Assembly: GCF_037975245.1 (NCBI RefSeq)
Contig: NC_092565.1
Coordinates: forward strand, 4,713,499 to 4,777,498
Length of the DNA: 64,000 bases
Direction: 5' to 3'
Source: Apostichopus japonicus
Lineage: Eukaryota; Echinodermata; Holothuroidea; Aspidochirotida; Stichopodidae
A model generated the notes under the pieces. That model did not search any database and was not told the origin of the DNA. It was given only the letters and a program-made list of their open reading frames with translations. Made by a program: the position numbers and the translations under genes. This document shows positions 26,001 through 38,000 of the stretch, piece by piece (the first letter of the stretch is position 1; every line of letters begins with the position of its first letter).

Positions 26001-29000
26001 AACTATACACTATTCTGGAGCAAGCCTGGAGTAACCTTATTGTCATGTCATCACAAAAATGTATCGCTATTCTCGTCTTTATTCTTTCTCGTTTGTTTTT
26101 TTGCCTAAAATTTGCCACAGGATAATCTGTACGATTTCTTGGAAAATCACTACCTTCTGAAACATGTCATGTTCCTTTGTATGCATGACTTCATCACGGC
26201 CATCATTGAATATTCATCGGTTCACAAGGTAAATATGTCAGTTTTGTGTCTTAATTTAAATTTTTGCAGTTTTGAATATATCTTGCAGCTTGATTTTCGG
26301 AAACTCAGGCCAGCAGCACGCTCACCGACCGAATGCGGCCCGACTCAGTTTTCCGATATTCATCGAGACCCAGAGTTATGGGACTGGTGAGGGGACACTG
26401 GAGGATCGTTTTCTGTTTACGAACGATACGAACAATACATGCAAAACTTTTGTTGGCCTGTGATTTGGTTACCGTAACTTTTAAAACGATACGTGACGAG
26501 TTTCCCCGAACTGAAGTTGACCAGACTTAAAAAAACAGTTTGACGTAAGCACACGCACACTGCCAGACTATCCATAATCGCCAATCGTGACACCGTCGTC
26601 TAGCTGAGTGAGGTCACATTCAGAAAGTCTGCAAGAGGCTTTGCTAAGAGAGAAGTTGTTTTTGTTTCACAGTTCTTCTGAGGGGGATTTTGCTCTCATA
26701 CTCAATACCTGACTATATGTATTGTCCGCCCGGGTAGTTGCGACTGCTTATATCAACTTATATCGTAAATATCAACTTAAATATCAACGAATTATTTACA
26801 TTTGATCATGTTTGAAGACAGTCTGAGGAAATTTTTTTCATTCTCAGTTGCAATTTTGCTTGATAATTCTTCCGCTTTTCCTTCATCCTTCAGCACATTC
26901 AACTTTTCTGTCACATCATGGTCGGTAACCAAGACGCGGCTACATTCCGGTATTTACTCCTGATTGGGGACTTCATCGATCGAATTGACTGGAAGTTTGT
27001 GGAAGATTTCAAGACATTTGCTTCAATGATTTACCCATTTATGAATGTGAGTACTTGGTTTCTTTGAAAGATGCATTTCTACACATCCTTACTATGTATT
27101 TCAATTCTAATGTTTAGTGTTCATGCAGACAGAAATTTGAGGTCCTCTACAGCCATTGTTCATTGGCTCAGATACTTCATAGTCTATGTGGTTCTATATA
27201 ATAATTTGTCACTGGTGCCCTGATACTGTATGTATGAGTCACTGGTGCCCTGATTCTGTATGTATTGTAACTGGTGCCCTGATACTGTATGTATTAGTCA
27301 CCAGTGTCCTGATACTGTATGTATTAGTCACCAGTGCCCTGGTACTGTATGTATTAGTCACTGGTGCCCTGATACTGTATGTATTAGTCACTGGTGCCCT
27401 GATACTGTATGTATTAGTCACTGGTGCCCTGATACTGTATGTATTAGTCACTGGTGCCCTGATTCTGTGTGTATTGTAACTGGTGCCCTGATACTGTATG
27501 TATTAGTCACTGGTGCCCTGATGTATGTATTAGTCACTGGTGCCCTGATACTGTATGTATTAGCCACCAGTGCCCTGATACTGTATGTACTAGTCACCAG
27601 TGACCTGGTACTGTATGTATTAGTCACTGGTGCCCTGATACTGTATGTATTAGTCACTGGTGCCCTGATAATGTATGTTTTAGTCACTGGTGCCCTGATA
27701 CTGTATGTATTAGTCAATGATGCCCTGATACTGTATGTATTAGTCACCAGTGCCCTGATACTGTATGTATTAGTCACTGGTGCCCTGATACTGTATGTAT
27801 TAGTCACTGGTGCCCTGATTCTGTATATATTGTAACTGGTGCCCTGATACTGTATGGATTAGTCACTGGTGCCCTGATACTGTATGTATTAGTCACCAGT
27901 GCCCTGACACTGTATGTATTAGTCACCAGTGCCCTGGTACTGTATGTATTAGTCACTGGTGCCCTGATACTGTATGTATTAGTCACTGGTACCCTGATAA
28001 TGTATGTATTAGTCACTGGGGCCCTGATACTGTATGTATTAGTCACTGGTGCCCTGATAATGTATGTATTAGTCACTGGTGCCCTGATTCTGTATGTATT
28101 GTAACTGGTGCCCTGATACTGTATGTATTAGTCACCAGTGCCCTGGTACTGTATGTATTAGTCACTGGTGCCCTGATACTGTATGTATTAGTCACTGGTG
28201 CCCTGATACTGTATGTATTAGTCACTGGTGCCCTGATTCTGTGTGTATTGTAACTGGTGCCCTGATACTGTATGGATTAGTCACTGGTGCCCTGATGCTG
28301 TATGTATTAGTCACCAGTGCCCTGATACTGTATGTATTAGTCACCAGTGCCCTGGTACTGTATGTATTAGTCACTGGTGCCATGATACTGTATGTATTAG
28401 TCACTGGTGCCCTGATACTGTATGTATTAGTCACTGGTGCCCTGATTCTGTGTGTATTGTAACTGGTGCCCTGATACTGTAGGTATTAGTCACTGGTGCC
28501 CTGATGTATGTATTAGTCACTGGTGCCCTGATTCTGTATATATGGTAACTGGTGCCCTGATACTGTATGGATTAGTCACTGGTGCCTTGATACTGTATGT
28601 ATTAGTCACCAGTGCCCTGATACTGTATGTAGTAGTCACCAGTGCCCTGGTACTGTATGTATTAGTCACTGGTGCCCTGATACTGTATGTATTAGTCACT
28701 GGTGCCCTGATAATGTATGTATTAGTCACTGGGGCCCTGATACTGTATGTAATAGTCACTGGTGCCCTGATACTGTATGTATTAGTCACCAGTGCCCTGA
28801 TACTGTATGTATTAGGGACCAGTGCCCTGATACTGTATGTATGAGTTACTGGTGCCCTGATACTGTATGTATGAGTCACTGGTGCCCTGATACTGTAATT
28901 TTAGTCAATGATGCCCTGATACTATATATATTGTCACTGGTGCCCTGAAACTATATGTATTGTAACTGGTGCCCTGATACTGTATGTATTAGGCACTGGT

Positions 29001-32000
29001 GCCATGATACTGTATGTATTAGGCACTGGTGCCCTGATACTGTATGTATTAGTCACTGGGGCCCTGATACTGTATGTATTAGTCACTGGGGCCCTGATAC
29101 TGTATGTATTTAATAGTCACTGGTGCCCTGATACTGTATGTATTGTAACTGGTGCCCTGATACTGTATGCATTAGTCACTGGTCCCTTTATACTGTATGC
29201 ATTAGGCACTGGTGCACAGATGCCCTGATGCTGTATATCTTAGTCACTGATGCCCTGATGCTATATATTTAGTCTCTGGTACTGTATAAATTAGTCACCG
29301 GTGCCCTAATGCTCTATATATTAGTTACTGATGCCCCATACTTTATGTTTATGCATGGGTCACAGATGCCTTGATGCTATATATTTAGTCTCTGGTACCG
29401 CTGGTACTGTATAAATTAGTCATGGGTGCCCTGATAATGTATGTCTTAGTTTCTGATACTCTGGTTCCATATGTATTAGTCACTTGTGCCTATTTTAGCC
29501 CAACAGATCACGTCACCTACTGTACCAATAGCATACTCTACTTTCAACTATGTCACGTTTGACGTCATTCCATACGGTTTTTCTATGTTGATATTTCTTT
29601 CTGTTTATATGTTAATATACACTCTGTGCTAGCTGTTTGCCCAGGTTTAATTAGATCTCATTTTCCGCAAATCTATTGATAAATATAGAAAATCTCTCTT
29701 CCTTTCTTACTTCCTTCTCTGTCTCCTATTTCGTCTTTGTGCTGACACACGAGAAAGCTGTTCACACGGATCGAATAAGGCTAAAGTAATATATTAGTGG
29801 CTGAAACCTACATTTACTGAGCAGTTTGTCTCTTCTGTTCTGTGTTTGGTGACATCATGAATTTCAGACTAATCGCTGCTCTGGTTTAGTGGAATTTCTT
29901 CACCCTTTAAGTATTGTAATAAAAATAATGGGGGAAGTTAAATCATATGACAAGAAATACAGTAGTGCACTGTGACAGTCGTTAATCACAACATGAGAGT
30001 AGATGTGGGTTGGGGGGGGGGGGGGGAGCAGGGACAGGGAGGGAGGGAGATAGATTACCTCTTCCCTGTATTCAGTTAGCTCAGGCTAACAAATAACTTT
30101 AGTTGCTAGTTAATGGCATTATTTACTTCTGCCCTTATTCTTATATGCAAATTAGTTTACACCATCGGTTTATTTGCTGTTTAAATCTTATAGCAGCATC
30201 TCAATGTTGACAAATATTACTTTCATCCAACAGCTGCTGCTTACATGAGTTACATATTAAACAACGTTGTAATAGCAATGCCACAAGCGATGCTGAATGT
30301 CAGTGTATTTGCATGAACGAAGATAGCATAACAAATGTAAAAAACCCAAGGTTTTGAAATCTATGCACTTGAAAGTTTGTTTAAAACTTTTTTTCGCACA
30401 TCATTGAAAAGAGTTTATGTGAACCTGGTGGTTTACAGGGTCTGACTGTATTACCAGGGAATATTTATGTCCCATTGTTTGCTTCTGTTCTAAAGTGGCT
30501 TAATTGTTCAGCTTGTTTTGAGTGGGAGTGACACAGCATGTCACCATTGAAAACATAACAATGTGTTTTAAAGGGTGACTTTGATCAACACAGAATTTTC
30601 ATACATCATTATCCCGACATGCCGTTTGTCATTTATGTTGCCTATTGATTAAAAACCATTTCTCTGTTGATACTATAAATAACACTGTTTGCTCTGTGTG
30701 AATACTTGGGTATTGAAGAATCAAGTCCAAAACTTATTGAAGACTGTTTGGCTATTGTTTCGCTTGTTGCTTGGGAGGATCTGACTTTTATACGTTATGT
30801 TCATTGGTATTCCTGCCATTTTTTTTTTCTGATGCATGTGATGTTTAAACCTTGATAAATTCCAGTAAAACTAACAAATTAATTTTGGACTTTTAGTGGG
30901 ATTCTTTCATGCTTAGTTGAAGGGATTGTAAACTGAAGCAAACAGCAAAGTTGCTTGATGATTCCAAAATTTGATATATGACCTTCATGTCCAAACTGTG
31001 TCACCATAGCAACATCATGAAGACAAGGAGCTCTATCAAAGCTATGAAAATCATGGAAATAGCTATTCTAAAACTCAAAGTAATTTTGAAGGGGTGTGGC
31101 AGGGGTGGTGGGGAGTGTAAATTGTTAGCATATCCAGTGACTCTCAAATATGTATGTTTAGCTTATGTCATCCATTAAAAGGACTAAAGTGTGAACATGG
31201 CTTGATGGTAACAAAACTCATTGACAACTTGCCCTTCGCAGACTGTGTAACCTTAACAGCATGTGAACGCAGAGATTGTCCGGATATCGTTAACACCTCG
31301 CAATAGCTACATATTCCAAAACTGTCAAAGAATGTTGAAAAGTGAAATTGTGGCCCTTTTTGAAAACTGTGTGGCCAGTTCAGCATATCCAGCTGATGTC
31401 ATTTATGTAAGCCCCGTTTAACAAACAAGTAATAAACACCACACATTTCCTCTCATTTTCATTATTTCAGGAAGACGAACTTGACCAGCTTCATCTTGGT
31501 TACACCTCCTTCAGCGAAAACAAAGTCTCAAAGTCACTCGTCTATGAGTACTTTATGTACATCATCCTAAAGTACAGAGAACCAAGATTTCAGGATGTAA
31601 GTATATCCGTCTGTTAAAAGTAGCCGGTTATGTTTCGTAACCATATTCCTATGCTATCGCAATTGCTATAACACTATGAAATGTCTAGACTAAGTCCCAG
31701 TGAGTAACTCACAGTTTTCCATCTTGTTTCTCTTAAATTTATGATTCCTTGCAGAAGGCAAAAGAAATTGTATTTGATGGTGATTGGTGTGTGTCTGTTT
31801 GTGCATATATGTGTATGTATGTAACACCTTGGATTGTAAGTACCATAGCTAAAACGTTACATGTATGGTTCAATTCCTTCTTCGTTAGTACGAGGATCAA
31901 ATCTTAGTAAATAGAATAACCCTTATATTTTTCTCTGAAGGTCAAAGGTACTTTGTAATCACCAGAGGTCAAACTCTGAGGACCTTGTAAACATATGTTG

Positions 32001-35000
32001 AAGGAACTTTATAGTTAGCATGTAGCTCCACCTTAGTGAATACCACCAGAACTGAAATATTTATTGTAGAGGTCATAGGTCATTGGAGGTCAATCCAGGT
32101 CAGAATCTGTTACATTATGAGTTCACTTTCAAACAATAAAGCAGGCTTTCTGTGATGGAGTTTGATGCTATACAATATTAATATCTGATAACGCGAGGTA
32201 GTTATTAGCTTGAATACCCAAGTTTCCTTTTAAGTACCGGATAATGAAGAAAAAAGTAACCTTTAATTAGCTTGATGAATGACTTGTTTTACTGTTTATC
32301 AAACACATCTGGGGAGCGATTGATGAAATACAAAACAAAACCCATAAATATATCAAATTTAGAGAGATTAATGATGCTCAGTTGACAGGTTGGTGTTTGT
32401 TTGAGTGAATGCACTACGTAAGTTGCACACAATTTCTGATTGTTCTTTGTTAAACATTGACTAGTGTGCCAGTTTAAAAAAGTTTGTTTATAATTACTAA
32501 ATTACCTACATACGTAGTCTCTGCTGATTATGCCCATATCATTTCATATATCTTTAAAGTTTATAACACTAGATATCATTTTATCTCTGTGTTTCCAATT
32601 TTTTTTTTGGTATGGACAATCATAAAAAGATCTTTTCAGTATTTCAAAAGTTATAATCTGGTGTATTGTATCAGATTGTACCGCAGAGAATTCTACAATA
32701 CTGTATTCAAGTGTGGCCATTTTGTTGCCCATAGATATTTTCTTTTTGGTATTAAATGTAATGTCAAAAGTATTTTGGAAAAAGTTAAGAGAAAGAGTTT
32801 GACTTATTCATTACTTGAAATAAAAGTTTTCTTTTCAAACCAATGAGCTAGATTGATGTGGAATTTCCAAAAAAAAGTAGAACATTTTGCAAATTTTTGA
32901 TTGGTTCAAACAGAAAAGTATCCTCTCCGAAAAATTGTTTATGAATCTTGTACATCTGTGTGAAATATCCTGTGTTTCTTTGCTCACAACAGGTAGAGGT
33001 AAAGTTGTTACAGAGACCGATGAAGGAATTTGGGTCCATGAACAGAACCGAATTCAACGAATCTATGGATGCCCTCTCTCCACTTGTCAACGAGAAGCTC
33101 AGACACAAGTTGTTTTCTGAATCCGAGCAACACTTCAGCGAAGGAAGGAAAGTCTCAGTAGCTCGTTTGGCTCGTATCCTTTATTTGAAATATTTAGTTT
33201 GGCCCAGTTCAAGTGACAAATGTTGTTTAGGTAAAGTGATATCTGATTCCTCGATATTTTTACTGAAGAGAATGACTTCTAAATAAAAATTAAATAAAAC
33301 TGTTAGCAAACTGCTTATCCACTAGAGAGCCTGTGTAGGAGAATGTGTAAAAGTAAGTTGGCTTGACGTTTCGATCCTAGTAGGATCTTCTTCAAAGTCT
33401 AAATGACAAGTAACAGTAACAGACGGGACAAAAACACGCACAGAATACAGACAGGTTAATGAGCATGGTGAACACAAAGAGATAGATGTAAGGGGGTTAG
33501 TAGACAAGGGATGGAGAGAAGATTGAAAGAAACCAACAGGGGAAGAGGAGAGGTAGGAGATAAACAGAGGATGACTTCTGTTTGATCCATCTATTTTCTT
33601 ATTTTCTCTTCGTGGCGAAAGCTAAAGGAATCTAATGATTCCTGCCACATTTGAGAATACAATGAATATGCAATCTGATACGCCTAAATGATCGACTGGT
33701 TAGTGCGAAGGCTCACATACTCAGGGTCAGAGCCTGCAATCTCTCGTCCAGGGAGGATCATGATCTCACAATTGCCGTCACATTTGTAGCGTGAACGCTT
33801 AGGGCAGTCACATGACCAAAGATCACCACCGGCTTTACTTGCCCCTAGTCACTTGCACTTAATCACAGACTAGTGTGAGTAAAAATTAAGGCATTGTTGT
33901 AGGTAGCACTCCCACCAGCTTATCGATCTCTAAACAATCATGACCATTTCGCGCTTGAATGATGCTGTTTTGTGTGACAATAATGCACCCTGGACACCGT
34001 GGACATGTCCAGGTCAGCTTGAGTACTTCCCAGAGGGAAGTAATTCTTAAATGTGAAAAAGACTTTTAAGCAGATATTTTGCATTTTTTGCGTAGTCATC
34101 AAATACTAGTGTAAGGATGTCAAATTTTTTGTTATAGTTTATTTAAAGCCTTTAAAGCATTGAAGAACCCATTCATATTGCTGAACTGGCATTAAAATGA
34201 CCGGCTTAACCTCAAGGCTTAGACTGCTATTTTTAAAGGATGACTTTAGTTAGAATTTTTAGTCCTGATATTTCATAATCTACTTAAAAAAAATTGAGTA
34301 CTGGAAATGTTTCTAATATCTATTCTGGGTTTCAAGATACTCATCTTTAATATATCTTAAATCTCTGGATTGCTCCTTTAATGCTAAATTGAATGTGATG
34401 TTGGTTCCCCAGTGCAGGATAAAATATGTTTTATGTTTATCCATACTTTTATAAATTCTAATAAATCAACCAAAACGTGTTCTTTTAACTTTGTAATGAA
34501 CAAGAGAACAACGTTGGATGACATCCAATAACACTTGTCCTTGAAAATATTTTAATAATAATAATAATAATACTTATTTATATAGAGCATTCATACCGAC
34601 CATCTCAATGCGCTTTACAAGAAACAAAGTTACTACAAATATACAGCATAGTTAATGCATTGTGTAAGTATAATTTGAGGTCATTAAAGTCTTATCATTA
34701 ACAATGATTTTTTTAAATACATCTGAAAATTGACCAAATGGTCAGTGCGACAGCCACTCTAAATTGATGGAACTCATATGGTAAAAACTAAAAGTGGATT
34801 GATATGAATATTGTTTAGTGGTTCATCACAACTTATCCAAATTTAATTTTGTGCTTGAAGTTGTCCTTTAACTAGTCTGTTGTTAATATGTTGTGGCGTG
34901 ATATTGTTACAACCACTTTCAGTTTCGTATCCTTTTCCATCCTATTGAATTGTTTTTCAACAGGTTTGTTTTTGTCACAGTACTTCAAACACTTTATTTA

Positions 35001-38000
35001 GAAGCCTTGTTCAAGTTTAATAACTGTAATCGCATTCATAACAGTTTGCATTCCCAGAAATAGCGAACGTTTGCATCGTCGTAGGCAACATGTTGTTTGT
35101 AGATTTATGTTAGCGATGTACCTTGATATCTGTGTGACCCTTGTATCTTTGATTGATTTGAGCACAAGCTGTAAATTATGATGAGTTATTTCAATGTCGA
35201 GCTTGGTATTGTTGTATATTATTATGTACTTTGTATTTGGTAGAAGAGCTGGATTGGTAGGAGAGGAAGGCATGGGGGGGGGGGGGTGGGGGTTGCAGCT
35301 TGTAGGACACACAGGTGGTGATTACAGGTGACCTGGGCAAAGAATGAGATATCCTATGAGGGGAAAAGTAGTGGACAAATTTGGTTATCGCCCTGCATAC
35401 AGCCTTTATCATGCAGAATGGTGTCGTACTGTTGGTGATGCTTGGTTGCCAACTAAAGTATGTCCATTTTATCAAAAGAGGAAGTTATGTTCGGTGAAGC
35501 AACTTGAATCACACGTTTATTAAGTTTGTCTTTCTTTGTGTGTGAAATAATCTAGGCTATGTTCATACCAACATTGTGAAAAATAAACACACCCCAATTA
35601 TCCACAGGAGTTCAGCCATAGATTGGGATAAATATGGCAATCTTCTTTGGCATTTGGTTTGCAGTATCCGAAAATAGCTTGATAAGGGATTCTTGTCACT
35701 TTGAGGAAAATAATAGGAATTTCAGTGAATTTAAATGATAAAAGGGTGCCCTGTGAAGTATTAAACATGTGAGATGATAGGAGTTTAGCCCCCTGTCTCC
35801 CCTCTCTCCAAGAATGATACCCTTCCTTGTATAGGGACAAATGAGAGATCATAAAACAGGAAAACAGGTAAATTTCAGCTACCTCTTGTAACACTAAATA
35901 ATCTTAATTTAACAGCCAGTTCAGGGGGAAAAAAGGAACATTTAGGTATTTTAGTTACCTTTTTAAGATCTTGAGAGTATGAGATGTCCTGCTTATTATG
36001 ATATGTGTCATTTTAAGTCGACTGTCAAGTTTGATGAAAATTTTTTATATTCCCTGACGTACTCTCGCACCAGAAATTGCAAGTTACCTGTTGCTTTCTC
36101 AAGATGCTGCCCTCTTGCGCCAAAAAGTTGCAGACGAGGTAGAAGACAGCAGAGTGCGCCCCTCCAGTCATAAAACGGGTGAGAGTTATTGCATTGAAGT
36201 AACTAAGGGAGTGGGAGCACATGCTTAATTGCCTACTCCCTCTTCCTCCATACTCCTACCCCCCTCACCCATCATACCAAATGTCTTTAGTAGTTTACTA
36301 CATAGTAGAAGAATAGGTTAAAATAGTCACAAAGTTTCAAGAACTTAAAATGCCTTTTTGTTTGTTTATTGACATCGTCAAGTATATCCCTAAAACATGG
36401 TATTTATAATTTTTGTACCAGTCTTTGTATCCACCAGTTTCCATGGTGACATAAAAGGTGCAAACCATCCTTTGAACCTCCTAGGTATCGTTAAGCCATG
36501 ATCGTTTTTGCTTTCCCTTTATCAGGAGTGACTGCCATATTAGTGTAATTTAGGGTTAGTAGTTTATAGCTCCATGATATTTATGTCAGATCAAAGTATT
36601 GACATGTAATGCTCTTACAGAGATTTAGCCATTTACTTTATCAGTATCAAAATGTAACCACTTTATGTTAAGCATGTTCAGTTAAGGACAGGTTTAATTA
36701 AGTCTCGAAACAATGTCTCTGCTTTCATATTCGATACTCAATTACCATAAAAAATGTTGTTTATTAACTCTGCTAGTTTCACAAGTTTGACGATCTTTGG
36801 TATTGTCAAGCCATTAGTCCATATGCTTTCCTTTTATCAGTAGTGGCTGCCATTTTATTCTAGCCATTATGTGTCAGCTTATAGTAAGTAGTTGATAACT
36901 TCCATAACGTTTATGTCAGTTCAAAGTTAAGTAGTGACATTCTATGCTCTTATTGAGATTTAGCCATGTACTTATCAGAATCAGAATAGCATATTCAGCT
37001 AAGGCAGGTTCGTATTTAATTTCAAAAACAATGTTCTGCTAAGTATTCGATATTACAATACCATAAAAAAATGACGTTCATTCATTCTACTAGTCTCACA
37101 AGTTTGAAAATTGTTTCAATAGGGGTGCCTTTTACATGTCATCACTACTAACGTAATAAGAAAAGAATCTCAAGTTGACATGTTGAGAGCTGACTTAAAG
37201 GCATTGAAGACTCGCCCCAAACCGCGTGCCGCGCTCTGAAAAAGTTAACTTTCCGTTGCTTGACATTTTCTTCTTGTCGCTACAAAATTCAGACAGTAAT
37301 GAAACGTGATACCTTGTAGGTTGTTATCTTTTATCCAGACCTGAGATGTCCATCGCTGCTATGTACACTGTGTTGTGGGTATTGACCGTAGCTGTATGTA
37401 TTGACTGTACACTAGTGTCTAATTACCGATGGTAGCAAGCTGTGTGTGTATTTTCTGGGATCGATGGTGGTGTCTAACACTTCTGTTACACCTCATTCGA
37501 AAATAGGACAGATTACCGACATGAGACGTTTCTTTGTGTGCAAGTCTTCACACCCTTTAAATAATATACCCACTCTTCACACTGCCCGGGGAAGGGGAGA
37601 AAAGGTTTAGAGAGTGCCTTAATCTGATCAATTTGAATTTTTTTCATCTTATTTTGAGTAAAACATTGTAGTTTTGTTACAGTAAGCTATACCAATGCCA
37701 GATGCTAATTGAATGAATGTTACATAATACTGTGCCTTTCATAGGCTTATTCTCAAGATTGGAACATTAGGAAATGCATATTCAGTGATGGCCAGATTAG
37801 CATCCTCTGGGACTGTAAGACACCATATGCTTATTCATACTGTCCCCCCCCCCCTAACAAGTGCTTTGAAGTGACCATTAAAGGTACAGTTTATAGACAA
37901 TTGTCCAGACTCTGTGAATCCCAACCAGTTCATATCTAATGGTAATAGCATGCATATGATAAATATTTTAACAATGGAGCAATGTACCCATAGAACTCAT

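Noticed and set aside
26272-26530. Overlapping frames downstream of the exon at 26121-26228
   Set aside because: They read through the GTAAAT donor into intron sequence; the exon joins better to 26894.
27186-29228. Long overlapping open frames on both strands encoding ten-residue repeats
   Set aside because: The 30-bp minisatellite unit is a multiple of three and lacks stops in several frames; the array lies inside an intron, so the open frames are a by-product.
27207-29490. Possible CRISPR array
   Set aside because: The units are contiguous with no unique spacers, and the window is eukaryotic.
33690-33760. Possible tRNA gene or SINE head (GACTGGTTAGTGCG)
   Set aside because: No matching B box and no cloverleaf could be drawn; at best a decayed SINE.
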